The notes: generated by a model not told the origin, from the letters alone. Positions 10,139-19,602 are shown, counted from the first letter of the stretch. The stretch is DNA of 45,254 nt from an uncultured Gammaproteobacteria bacterium (GCA_947259955.1 CAMYOI010000019.1:1-45254), one strand, 5' to 3'. Translations and numbers: made by a program.

Positions 10139-10267
10139 GATTGCGTCCGTGGTGGGAAAAACTCGGTATCTTCATCTGTTTGCAAACAAGACTCAAGTAC
10201 TGCTTGAAATTCGTTTGCAGGTTGGCATAGTCTACCGACCAATCATAAAAGCCGCTGCGGAGCAAAC

Positions 10268-10363
10268 ATGAAAAATCCACTGGATTCGATTACCGGCACG
10301 ATCACCTCTGGTGTGGTGCTTACACTGGTGCTCTACGTATTCGTAAAAGGCTTTCTGGTTTAG
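10268..10363 (+). CDS. Small single-TM protein (31 aa), not in the supplied ORF track
   Basis: ATG preceded by 'cggag'; translates to MKNPLDSITGTITSGVVLTLVLYVFVKGFLV*; 16 bp before the next membrane-protein ORF. Confidence 0.5.
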   Translation: MKNPLDSITGTITSGVVLTLVLYVFVKGFLV

Positions 10364-10379
10364 TGCTTGTGGGAGGATC

Positions 10380-10901
10380 GTGATGGACCCTTTGTTTCTG
10401 GCTATAGAGAGATGGCTCCATGTGCTGGCCGGGATTACCTGGCTCGGATTGCTTTACTATTTCAATTTCGTCCAGGTTCCGGGACTTGCCGGCGCAAAGG
10501 CGGACGGGACTGCCGCTGGGATCACCAAACACATCGCTCCCCGCGCGTTGTTGTGGTTCCGGTGGGCTGCGGTGGCAACCTGGTTGACAGGTGCGGCGTA
10601 TCTGATGCTCGGTCACGGCACTGGTGAGATGAACGGCGTGGCGCGGGCATTCATGCTGCAGGGCTCCGCCGCACCCATTGGGGTGGGTGCCTGGCTGGGT
10701 ACCATAATGCTGTTCAACGTATGGGCATTGATCTGGCCAAATCAGAAGAAACTGCTGGGCCTGGTCGAGGCCAGCGACGAAGATAAAGTAAAGGGTGCGC
10801 GTGTCGCCCTACTGGCATCGCGCACGAATACGATGCTTTCGATCCCAATGCTGTTTTTCATGATCACCGGTTCACCGGCACACGGCGGTGGACTCTTTTA
10901 G
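10380..10901 (+). CDS. Urate hydroxylase PuuD N-terminal-like (DUF989-type) membrane protein
   Basis: 'LAIERWLHVLAGITWLGLLYYFNFVQVPG', 'PRALLWFRWAAVATWLTGAAYL', 'WLGTIMLFNVWALIWPNQKKLLG'. Confidence 0.75.
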   Translation: MMDPLFLAIERWLHVLAGITWLGLLYYFNFVQVPGLAGAKADGTAAGITKHIAPRALLWFRWAAVATWLTGAAYLMLGHGTGEMNGVARAFMLQGSAAPIGVGAWLGTIMLFNVWALIWPNQKKLLGLVEASDEDKVKGARVALLASRTNTMLSIPMLFFMITGSPAHGGGLF

Positions 10902-10948
10902 ACCGGCGGATCGCACGACGCCTATCCGGCGCTATCTTTTTTTCCTCT

Positions 10949-12127
10949 ATGAATGAAGCCGGCACTAACCTGATGCAGACTTACCAGAGGCTGCCGCTGG
11001 CTTTTGTTCGTGGCAAAGGCGCCTGGCTATGGGATGAGAAGGGTAACGCTTATCTGGACGCCCTTAGCGGCATTGCGGTGGTAGCTCTGGGCCATGGCAA
11101 CGATGTGTTGGCGGATGCGCTCGGCGATCAGGCACGGAACCTGATCCACACTTCGAATCTCTATCGCATCCCGCTGCAAGAGGAATTGGGCCGCAAGCTG
11201 TGTGATTTGAGCGGAATGTCCAGCGCTTTTTTCTGCAATTCGGGTGCCGAGGCCAATGAAGCCGCGATAAAGATTGCGCGGCGCTACGGCCATGGCAAGA
11301 AAGTCCGGTTACCGAGCATTATGGTCACGGAGGGCAGTTTCCACGGCCGTACCATGGCGACGCTCACGGCAACCGGTAATCGCAAAGCCCATGCGGGATT
11401 CGAGCCCCTGGTAACCGGCTTCAAGAGGGTGCCTTACAACGATCTCGATGCGGTTTCTCAGTTAGCGGAAAGTGATCCGGATATCGTGGCGGTGCTGGTC
11501 GAGCCAATCCAGGGTGAAGGAGGCGTCAACATTCCGGACAAGAATTATCTTGCCGGGTTGAGAGATCACTGTGACCGGCGGGGTTGGCTTTTGATGGTCG
11601 ATGAAATTCAGACCGGCATGGGCAGGACGGGAAAATGGTTTGCGTTTCAGCATGAAGGCATTCAACCGGATGTGGTCACCGTGGCGAAAGCCCTTGGTAA
11701 TGGCGTGCCAGTAGGGGCATGTCTGGGAGCGGGCACCGCGAGCGGATTGCTTACGGCTGGCAGCCATGGTACGACTTTCGGAGGAAGTCCATTTGCATGC
11801 CGTGCCGCGCTTACCGTCGTCGGTGAAATCGAACGCAACGATCTGGTCAATCGGGCAGGCGAATTGGGAACGCGGATACTGAGGGATCTAAGTAATCGTT
11901 TGGCTTCTGATCAAAGAATTCGTTCTATCAGGGGCATGGGCCTGATGATAGCGCTTGAGTTCGATAAACCGTGCCCGGATCTTGTTTCATTGTGCCTGAA
12001 TCAGAGATTGCTGATCAACGTAACGGCGGGGAACGTTGTGCGTTTGCTGCCCCCTCTTGTCCTGGACGATGAAGAAGCGAATTTGCTGGTGGACAGGCTC
12101 GTGGCAGCCATCCGGGTGTATAGTTGA
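10949..12127 (+). CDS. argD: Acetylornithine aminotransferase
   Basis: 392 aa class III aminotransferase, 'FFCNSGAEANEAAIKIARRYG', 'LLMVDEIQTGMGRTGKWFAFQHEGIQPDVVTVAKALGNGVPVGA'. Confidence 0.93.
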   Translation: MNEAGTNLMQTYQRLPLAFVRGKGAWLWDEKGNAYLDALSGIAVVALGHGNDVLADALGDQARNLIHTSNLYRIPLQEELGRKLCDLSGMSSAFFCNSGAEANEAAIKIARRYGHGKKVRLPSIMVTEGSFHGRTMATLTATGNRKAHAGFEPLVTGFKRVPYNDLDAVSQLAESDPDIVAVLVEPIQGEGGVNIPDKNYLAGLRDHCDRRGWLLMVDEIQTGMGRTGKWFAFQHEGIQPDVVTVAKALGNGVPVGACLGAGTASGLLTAGSHGTTFGGSPFACRAALTVVGEIERNDLVNRAGELGTRILRDLSNRLASDQRIRSIRGMGLMIALEFDKPCPDLVSLCLNQRLLINVTAGNVVRLLPPLVLDDEEANLLVDRLVAAIRVYS

Positions 12128-12200
12128 AATCGCATCTGCCCGCCGTCTGACCATGGGGTACATCCTCAACGAACAAGCCGGGCTCTGAAAATTCGCCACG

Positions 12201-13241
12201 ATGAAGCTTCTGGATATCAAATCGATAGTCTGTAAGCATGATGCGCATGCCACCGTAAAGGACTTATCGTTTGAAGTAAGCCAGGGATCCCTGGCTTGTC
12301 TACTTGGCCCGAGCGGCTGCGGCAAGACCACGGTGTTGAGAGCCATCGCCGGTTTCCACCCCCTCTCCCAGGGTGAAATACGCATCCGGGGCCGCACCGT
12401 GTCGAGGCCGGGATTCGGTGTCGCACCCGAACAGCGAAAGGTTGGCATGGTTTTTCAAGACAGCGCTCTGTTCCCCCACCTGACGGTTCAGGACAACGTT
12501 GGATTTGGGCTCAAAACCCTCGACTCCGACCAGAGGAAGCAACAAGTCCGGCGTCTGCTGCAGCGGGTTGGCCTGCTGGAGATGGATAAGCGTTATCCGC
12601 ACGAGTTGTCTGGGGGGCAGCAGCAAAGAGTGGCGCTGGCGCGGGCCCTCGCACCCAAGCCCGACCTTATCCTGATGGATGAGCCGTTTTCCAATCTCGA
12701 CGTCGAAACCCGGGAACGGCTGGGTCACGAGGTCCGGGATATCTTCAAGGAGCAGGGAACGACATGCGTGCTGGTTACTCACGACCAGAATGATGCTTTT
12801 TCCCTTTGCGACTACGTCGGAGTAATGCAGGAAGGCCGGATACTGCAGTGGGACAAGCCTTATAATTTGTATCATGAACCGGCGACCCGGTTCGTCGCGG
12901 ATTTCATTGGAGACGGTGTGTTCCTTCCAGGAGAGATCGTTGAAACCGGAATCGTAGAAACGGGGATTGGCAGAATCACAGGTAAATCTACGGGCAAGGG
13001 CGCGCGTGGTGACGTCATGGATGTGTTGATCCGACCGGATGATGTCGTACCAGCAGATTCCGACGGCATTGTCGCCACTGTGATACGCAAGGTTTTCAAG
13101 GGAGCGGACGTTCTGTATACGCTGCGTACGAGCAACGGCAGCCAGGTACTGTCCTTGTTTCCCAGTGATGCGAATTTCGAACTGGGCGACGCGGTAAAGG
13201 TACGATTACAGGCCACGCATCTGGTGGCTTTTCCGCAATGA
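12201..13241 (+). CDS. ABC transporter ATP-binding protein (FbpC/PotA-like), no adjacent permease
   Basis: Walker A 'GPSGCGKTT', signature 'LSGGQQQRVALARAL', Walker B 'LILMDEPFSNLD', C-terminal TOBE-like region. Confidence 0.9.
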   Translation: MKLLDIKSIVCKHDAHATVKDLSFEVSQGSLACLLGPSGCGKTTVLRAIAGFHPLSQGEIRIRGRTVSRPGFGVAPEQRKVGMVFQDSALFPHLTVQDNVGFGLKTLDSDQRKQQVRRLLQRVGLLEMDKRYPHELSGGQQQRVALARALAPKPDLILMDEPFSNLDVETRERLGHEVRDIFKEQGTTCVLVTHDQNDAFSLCDYVGVMQEGRILQWDKPYNLYHEPATRFVADFIGDGVFLPGEIVETGIVETGIGRITGKSTGKGARGDVMDVLIRPDDVVPADSDGIVATVIRKVFKGADVLYTLRTSNGSQVLSLFPSDANFELGDAVKVRLQATHLVAFPQ

Positions 13242-13903
13242 GGAATGAACTCGGAATATCGATTCGATTAGCCGCCGCCATTCTCGGGGTTTTCGTCATG
13301 CTGCAAGTTGCTGCAGATGGTACGAATATGCAGAAGGCCCACAGCGCCATGGAGATAGCAAGATCGTACAAGGGTCAGGGGGACCTGCGCAAAGCCGAGC
13401 ATATGTTTCGCGTGGTAATGGAAAACTCGCCGGCAGAAAGCAATATACATCATGAAGCGAAGGATGAACTGGAGTACTACATGCCGTTGATCCGCATCCA
13501 GCGATTGTTGTGGGACGGCAAGGTGCGGGCGGTGGAGCAGGAACTTTTTGCGCTTCAGCAGGCGTTCGAAGATCAACCGTTGCGGCTCCAGGAGATCAAC
13601 CGGATACTCAATGGCCTGCAAGCCGCTGCCGCGGACAGCAAAGCACAGCCCGATTCCAAAGTCGATGAAAAACACGTTTTGCGCGAAGCTAGGATGAACC
13701 TGGATAACTACTACCGGCAAAACAATCGCTACCCAACAAGCCGTTCCACATTGGCGGATGTGTTGGATTTCGCCGCGTCGCCACTGAACGCTTTCGAGAT
13801 CGAACGCTACTCCAGCAACGGCCTCGGATACCTCCTGGTATTGCGGAAAAAGGAAGATAAAAACCAGACTATCACTCTGCAGAACACGGGACTGTTGCAG
13901 TAA
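13238..13903 (+). CDS. Secreted/anchored helical (TPR-like) protein with pseudopilin-like C-terminal segment; unknown function
   Basis: N-terminal hydrophobic segment; TPR-like helices; 'ARMNLDNYYRQNNRYPTSRSTLADVL...FEIERYSSNGLGYLLVLRKK' resembles a type IV pilin/pseudopilin globular domain. Confidence 0.6.
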   Translation: MRNELGISIRLAAAILGVFVMLQVAADGTNMQKAHSAMEIARSYKGQGDLRKAEHMFRVVMENSPAESNIHHEAKDELEYYMPLIRIQRLLWDGKVRAVEQELFALQQAFEDQPLRLQEINRILNGLQAAAADSKAQPDSKVDEKHVLREARMNLDNYYRQNNRYPTSRSTLADVLDFAASPLNAFEIERYSSNGLGYLLVLRKKEDKNQTITLQNTGLLQ

Positions 13904-13964
13904 TCCGGCCAACCTCATTCCGTGTTCCCGCGCTGTGCCTTGATAGCGGATTTGGAGTATATTA

Positions 13965-14402
13965 TTGGCCGCAAAGGCTACTCCGAACGACGGGCTGAGA
14001 GACCGCGGGCAATTGATTCCAAACGTACAAACCATCGTGGCGGCCGCTATGCGCAGCCGACGGCGTCTGAAAGTGCACTACGACAGGCGCGTGGCTCCCC
14101 GGGTTCTGGAACCGCATTTGATATTTCTGTCCGAGGAGAAATCGCTGAACCTGCTCGCTTATCAGGTCCGCGGATACCACTCGTCCAAGCGGCAGGGACC
14201 TTTCTGGAGACCTTTCCAGCTACGCAAGATCGACCATATCTCGGTCATGGATGAACTGTTCGAACCCCGTATCGAGGCGGGATTCTTTAAGGTCGTAGCT
14301 ATGGTGAAAGGTGAAATACTGCTCAGGGTCGAGGAGGCAGGCGACTACACTTACTTCAACACAGAGATTTACGGTCCGCCGTCACCAAGGCAAGTGGATT
14401 AG
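13965..14402 (+). CDS. Stand-alone WYL-domain-like protein
   Basis: 'RSRRRLKVHYDRRVAPRVLEPHLIFLSEEKSLNLLAYQVRGYH...WRPFQLRKIDHISVMDELFEPR'; no HTH visible. Start (TTG) uncertain. Confidence 0.6.
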   Translation: MAAKATPNDGLRDRGQLIPNVQTIVAAAMRSRRRLKVHYDRRVAPRVLEPHLIFLSEEKSLNLLAYQVRGYHSSKRQGPFWRPFQLRKIDHISVMDELFEPRIEAGFFKVVAMVKGEILLRVEEAGDYTYFNTEIYGPPSPRQVD

Positions 14403-14427
14403 CCCGCGCATTGCAGTTGTTCGCCCG

Positions 14428-14477
14428 GCTTACCCGCATTTCTCACCAGCATCCCGAGCGATTGCGCAGGACAGGTG
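14428..14477 (-). repeat. Dispersed repeat copy E2 (related to E1 at 7369-7419)
   Basis: Reverse complement CACCTGTCCTGCGCAATCGCTCGGGATGCTGGTGAGAAATGCGGGTAAGC shares ATCGCTCGGGAT, CTGGTG, TGCGG, TAAGC in order with E1. An inverted repeat CCGATGCAC/GTGCATCGG lies just beyond. Confidence 0.55.
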
Positions 14478-14516
14478 CCGATGCACGCCGGGCTGGAGTG
14501 AGAGGCATAGCCGGTG

Positions 14517-15305
14517 CTATGGATCGAATGAAGCCCAAGTGCATCGGGGCCTGGACCAGCCAGCGCCGGGATAGGCATTGCCGTCTTGACTCCGCTCGTC
14601 GAGTACGGTTATCGCCTGATGCAACCGCAAGTTCATCACTTCCTCTTCATCAGCTTTCGCGATCAGGCGTTCGGGATTGTACTGAAGATCCGGTAAATAG
14701 CTAGCCGGCGCGGTGTATTCCTCATCGGAGTCATCGCCGTCGAACGACAGGTCCAGCCCGGACATTCGCGCTTCCATTTCCCGCACGGTATCACGCGGCA
14801 CATCAAGGTTTTCGGCAATCCGCTCAATTTCATTCTCGCGAAGCCAGCCAAGACGGACCTTTGATTTGCGCAGATTGAAGAAAAGTTTCCTCTGCGCCTT
14901 GGTCGTTGCCATTTTTACGATTCGCCAGTTGCGGAGAACGTAGTCGTAGATCTCAGCCTTGATCCAGTGCACAGCAAAGGAAACCAGGCGGACACCCCGC
15001 TCCGGATCGAAGTTTTTAACGGCTTTCATCAGCCCAATGTTGCCTTCCTGTATAAGGTCGGCCAGAGGCAGTCCATAGCCGGAAAAACCTCTCGCAACAC
15101 GGACGACGTGGCGCAATTGCGACAATACCAGTTCCCGCGCGGCATCCAGATCGTTATCCTGACCATAGCGGATAGCGAGCTCACGTTCCTGATCTGCGGT
15201 CAGGACGGGCGCAGTGTTCACCGCTTGAATGTAGGACGCGAGGCCCTGACCATTCGGGATGTCAATCGGAATAGGTAAGGTTTGAGACATATTGAACTCC
15301 TGCAA
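14517..15305 (-). pseudogene. rpoH: RNA polymerase sigma-32 (RpoH), 3'-truncated: region 4 missing
   Basis: RpoH N-terminal/region 2-3 intact ('YIQAVNTAPVLTADQE', 'LIQEGNIGLMKAVKNFDPERGVRLVSFAVHWIKAEIYDYVLRNWRIVKMATTKAQRKLFFNLRK'); after 'LDERSQD' it continues with unrelated 'GNAYPGAGWSRPRCTWASFDP*'. Confidence 0.85.
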
Positions 15306-15444
15306 TCGAATTGACGGTATTTTAGCACTCAGTAAGTTGGAGTGCTAATTACAGAAAAAGTTGCATAGAAATCAATGGGATCAACCTCGAAATGAATCAG
15401 GGCTACCCCGCGGAGGGGCGATATGCGGGCCAGTTCGAAAACAT

Positions 15445-16359
15445 TTACTGAGGTTCGATACGGCGCAGGTGGCGTCCGACGGCGGTTCGCGCCGCCAGCC
15501 AGCCCAGGACGCCGCCGGCCACTAGCAGCATTGAAATCGTTCTCGGGTTTATCCCCGACATTGCAAATCCGCCGTGATAGAGCGCCAGCAATTCAGCGAT
15601 CGGACCGTCCAGGAGGCTTAAGCATACTGACACGATCATAATCGCGCACACCGCGCCCAGCACGCCTTGGATCACGCCCCCATAGAGAAACGGGCGCCGG
15701 ATGAAACCATCGGTAGCGCCGATGAGTTTCATTGTCTCGATTTCATCTCTGCGATTCAGGATGGCGAGGCGGCTGGTGTTGCTCACGATAATGATCACGG
15801 CCAATCCCAGGAGGGCCGCCAGCACGATCACGGCCCTTTGAACGAGCTTCAGAATAACATGGAGTCTCTTGACCCAAGCGAGGTCCCATTGAGCCAGGTC
15901 CACTTCCGGGCGGGTCTCGATGTCTCTTACCAGGGCTTCGATAACCGCCGGATCGCCCGCGTCGTCGCTGATATGTATGACGATCGAGGCAGGCAGCGGA
16001 TTCTCCGACAGTATGTCCAGTGCCTGCCCGAATCCCGAACGGGTTTTGAATTCTTCCAGGGCCTCGTCCGACGTTATCAGTTCTATGCTTTCTGTCTCGG
16101 GTCTTCGAGCCAGCTCCTGCTGCAGCGATAGCACATCCTGTTCCGCTACATTTTGTTTCAGAAAAACGGAAACCTGAGGGCGTCCCTGCCAGTTTCTAAT
16201 GACGCTTTTGGTGTTATCGACGAGGAGATAGAGCATGGCCGGCAAGGCCAGGGTGATACCGATGACGCAGACCGTCATCAGGGTAGAGCCGGGCGCACGC
16301 GCCAATTGGCCAAAACTGGCCAGCAGCACCTGGACATGCCTCAGCAGGTACTCTGTCAA
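15445..16359 (-). CDS. ftsX: Cell division protein FtsX
   Basis: 304 aa permease, 'NRRDEIETMKLIGATDGFIRRPFLYGGVIQG'; adjacent to ftsE. Confidence 0.93.
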   Translation of the reverse strand: MTEYLLRHVQVLLASFGQLARAPGSTLMTVCVIGITLALPAMLYLLVDNTKSVIRNWQGRPQVSVFLKQNVAEQDVLSLQQELARRPETESIELITSDEALEEFKTRSGFGQALDILSENPLPASIVIHISDDAGDPAVIEALVRDIETRPEVDLAQWDLAWVKRLHVILKLVQRAVIVLAALLGLAVIIIVSNTSRLAILNRRDEIETMKLIGATDGFIRRPFLYGGVIQGVLGAVCAIMIVSVCLSLLDGPIAELLALYHGGFAMSGINPRTISMLLVAGGVLGWLAARTAVGRHLRRIEPQ

Positions 16360-17030
16360 CCGTGCTCCTCGCTTGCACCCCTGACAAGCCGTCCGTTGTC
16401 GAGCTCCAGTACCCTCTTCCTGAGTCGGTCTATATGCCGATACTCGTGAGTTGCAACGAGCACGGTGACTCCGAATTGGTTGAACTGGTGGAAAATGTCC
16501 ATGATCTCGTCGGATAGCAACGGGTCCAGGTTTCCGGTAGGTTCATCCGCCAGCAGGACCGGCGGGCGATTGACCACGGCCCGGGCAATACCGACGCGTT
16601 GCTGCTCTCCCCCGGACAACATAATTGGGTAGAGCCGCTCCTTGCTGAGCAGATCTACCTTGTCGAGTGCGGCACGGACACGACGGCCGATCTCCCGGTG
16701 CCCCACCCCCGACACCACGAGAGGCAGGGCCACATTGTCGAATACCGTTCGGTCGTGCAGCAGTCTGTGGTTCTGGAATACGACACCGATTTCGCGACGC
16801 AACCGCGGAATGTGCCGATCCTTCATCCGGGTAATGTTGCGTTCATTCACGATGAGCTGCCCGTGGGTCACATTTTCGACGCGAATGATCAATTTGAGCA
16901 GAGTGCTCTTTCCCGCTCCAGATCGCCCGATTAGAAATGCCATCTCCCGCTTCTCCAGGAAAAAACTGACGTTTCTCAGGGCCTCGTGGCCGCTCTCATA
17001 ACGCTTCGAAACCTGCGCAAACTGGATCAT
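16356..17030 (-). CDS. ftsE: Cell division ATP-binding protein FtsE
   Basis: '[23 protein letters not shown]', '[14 protein letters not shown]', '[32 protein letters not shown]'. Confidence 0.95.
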   Translation of the reverse strand: MIQFAQVSKRYESGHEALRNVSFFLEKREMAFLIGRSGAGKSTLLKLIIRVENVTHGQLIVNERNITRMKDRHIPRLRREIGVVFQNHRLLHDRTVFDNVALPLVVSGVGHREIGRRVRAALDKVDLLSKERLYPIMLSGGEQQRVGIARAVVNRPPVLLADEPTGNLDPLLSDEIMDIFHQFNQFGVTVLVATHEYRHIDRLRKRVLELDNGRLVRGASEEHG

Positions 17031-17062
17031 GACTGCCGCCCAGAGCCGAGTTCAGATCAGGC

Positions 17063-17971
17063 TCATTGTTCCTGAACCAGTGCGTCGACAAAGGACCGGG
17101 CATCGAAGGGCTGCAGATCGTCGAACCCCTCCCCGGTACCGACGTAGCGGATCGGAAGTTGGAACTCGTGTGATATCGCAAGGACTATCCCTCCTTTGGC
17201 GGTTCCGTCGAGTTTGGTGAGGCACAGAGTGTCGACGGAAACGGCGTCGTTGAAATGCCGCAGTTGCGACAACGCATTCTGGCCGGTTGTGGCATCCAGT
17301 ACCTGCATGATTTCATGGGGTGCGCCCTCGTACACTTTGTTCAAGACGCGCTTTATTTTCCTGAGCTGTTCCATGAGGTCACTATGCGTATGCTGACGAC
17401 CGGCGGTGTCGATGACAAGGATGTCCACGTTCTTTGACAGTGCCGAACTGAGTGCGTCGTGAGCCACCGCCGCCGCGTCTGCGCCCTGGTGCTGTGCGAC
17501 GATCGGGATATCGAGTCTGCAGGCCCAGGTCTGCAGCTGCTCCACCGCGGCGGCGCGGAACGTATCGGCTGCGGCGAGCATGACCGATTTTCCCTCCTGT
17601 TTGAAGCGGTTGGCGATCTTTGCGACCGAAGTCGTTTTTCCTACACCATTCACCCCAACCACCAGCAGCACGTAAGGTCTGCAGGTCAATTCTGGCGGCG
17701 CGCCAGTTTGCTCGAGCGTCGACACCATGGCCTCACGAATCAGTTCGTTCAGAGCCGCTACGTCCGATACTCTGTGTGATTTGGCGGACACCCTCAGCCT
17801 CTCGACAATGCGTTCGCTCACGGCAACGCCGACATCTGCACTAATGAGGATATCTTCCAGATCATCGAAATCGCTGTCTTCGAGCTTCGTCGCACCAAAA
17901 AGCTGGGACAAACCACGGGAGAGCGAGAGCCTCGATTTGCTCAATCGCTTGTGGAGTTTACTGGCGCCCAT
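17063..17971 (-). CDS. ftsY: Signal recognition particle receptor FtsY
   Basis: 'VVGVNGVGKTTSVAKIANRFK', 'AADTFRAAAVEQLQTW', 'IDTAGRQHTHSDLMEQL', 'LTKLDGTAKGG'. Confidence 0.95.
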   Translation of the reverse strand: MGASKLHKRLSKSRLSLSRGLSQLFGATKLEDSDFDDLEDILISADVGVAVSERIVERLRVSAKSHRVSDVAALNELIREAMVSTLEQTGAPPELTCRPYVLLVVGVNGVGKTTSVAKIANRFKQEGKSVMLAAADTFRAAAVEQLQTWACRLDIPIVAQHQGADAAAVAHDALSSALSKNVDILVIDTAGRQHTHSDLMEQLRKIKRVLNKVYEGAPHEIMQVLDATTGQNALSQLRHFNDAVSVDTLCLTKLDGTAKGGIVLAISHEFQLPIRYVGTGEGFDDLQPFDARSFVDALVQEQ

Positions 17972-18243
17972 TCTGTTTCACTTCTGATTTAGGCGAGGCT
18001 CCGATCAATTCCGCGTATTTCCATCAAAAATGACGCTCCAGCGTCGTTCGCAATCAACGGTTTGCCAGGTTGCGCCACAGGGCTCAAGGGCACGGCCTGA
18101 TTGATCGGGGCTCGACCGCGTGATGATGTTACGGTACGTCGATTTTCTGTATCCTACCATGTTCTTTTGAACTTGCCCGATTCATCCTGGTCTTGAATCT
18201 GGACCGGTGAAGCAATTCCGCTACTAATTGAGAACATCGTGAA

Positions 18244-19599
18244 ATGAAAAAAAGTTTGGTCCTACTTTGCCTGTTCAGCGTGGTTGCGGCGTGTGCCACT
18301 GAAAGCGCACGAAAGCCGGCAGCGCCTGATGCCTACGAGAAAGTGCTAGACAATGGACTGAAGGTGCTGGTCAAGCCCGATACCCGCGCGCCCATCGTGG
18401 TATCTCAGATCTGGTACAAGGTCGGCGGCAGCTACGAGCCGGATGGCAAGACCGGGGTATCCCACGTTCTGGAGCACATGATGTTCAAGGGCACGAGCAC
18501 CACGGCGCCTAACGAGTTTTCACGAATCATTTCGGCGCTCGGTGGACGGGAGAATGCTTTTACCGGTCGCGACTATACGGCTTATTTCCAGACCCTCGAA
18601 AAGTCGCACCTGGAGACCGCATTCAGGCTCGAATCCGGGCGAATGCATGATTTGGTTTTCGATACGGCGGAGTTTGAAAAAGAAGTCGAGGTCGTAAAGG
18701 AAGAACGGCGCTCGCGCACGGATGACAGTCCTGAGGCAGTAACCTATGAACGGTTCATGGCCGCGGCATACACGGATTCCAGTTACCGCAATCCGATAGT
18801 GGGCTGGCCCTCGGATCTCGAGGCGATGCGGGTGGAAGATCTGAAAAGCTGGTATTCCAGCTACTACGCACCGAACAATGCAACACTGGTCGTTGTGGGC
18901 GACGTCGAACCCGTTGAGGTATTTGAATTGGCCGAAAAATACTTTGGCGGGATACCAGCGCGTGATATACCGGGCATCGCGGATCGTGGCGAACGGCCTC
19001 AGTCTGCGAGCCGCCGGATCGAAGTCAGGGCTCCGGCCAAGGTACCGTATCTCCTGCTCGGGTATCACGTTCCGGTGATCGCAACGACCAAAGACATGGA
19101 GGACTGGACGCCCTACGCACTCGAGGTGGCTGCGTATCTGCTGGACGGTGGCAAAAGCGCCCGGCTACATTCCGAACTCGTGCGCAAGCAGGGAATCGCT
19201 TCTTCCACTGGCGTCAGCTACGACCCGCTGGCACGTAAAGCCACGATATTTTTGTTCAGCGCGAATCCATCGCAAGGTGAAACGGTCGCTGCGGTGGAGT
19301 CCGCAATTAAAGAGCAGATCCGGATAATGAGTGAAGAAACTGTATCTGATGAGGAGCTGGAAAGGGTCAAAGCACAAATCGTCGCCGGCAAGGTCTACCA
19401 GCAGGATTCCAGTTTCTATCAGGGCATGCGTCTGGGGCTTCTCGAGACCAACGGGTTGGCGTGGCAGTTGGGCGAAGAAATTCACGACCGCCTGCGTGCC
19501 GTAACCGCTGAGCAGGTACGCGAAGTCGTGAAGCGGTATCTGAGGGAGAGCAATTCAACGGTGGCGGTACTGACCCCAGAAACGGACGCGGAGGGATAG
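18244..19599 (+). CDS. M16 family zinc peptidase (catalytic member)
   Basis: Lipoprotein-like signal 'VVAACATE'; 'GVSHVLEHMMFKGTSTTAPNEFS' HxxEH motif. Confidence 0.9.
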   Translation: MKKSLVLLCLFSVVAACATESARKPAAPDAYEKVLDNGLKVLVKPDTRAPIVVSQIWYKVGGSYEPDGKTGVSHVLEHMMFKGTSTTAPNEFSRIISALGGRENAFTGRDYTAYFQTLEKSHLETAFRLESGRMHDLVFDTAEFEKEVEVVKEERRSRTDDSPEAVTYERFMAAAYTDSSYRNPIVGWPSDLEAMRVEDLKSWYSSYYAPNNATLVVVGDVEPVEVFELAEKYFGGIPARDIPGIADRGERPQSASRRIEVRAPAKVPYLLLGYHVPVIATTKDMEDWTPYALEVAAYLLDGGKSARLHSELVRKQGIASSTGVSYDPLARKATIFLFSANPSQGETVAAVESAIKEQIRIMSEETVSDEELERVKAQIVAGKVYQQDSSFYQGMRLGLLETNGLAWQLGEEIHDRLRAVTAEQVREVVKRYLRESNSTVAVLTPETDAEG

Positions 19600-19602
19600 A
19601 TC

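Noticed and set aside
14311-14704. Overlapping plus-strand ORFs across the rpoH 3' end
   Set aside because: They run through repeat DNA and antisense to rpoH; basic low-complexity translations, likely spurious.
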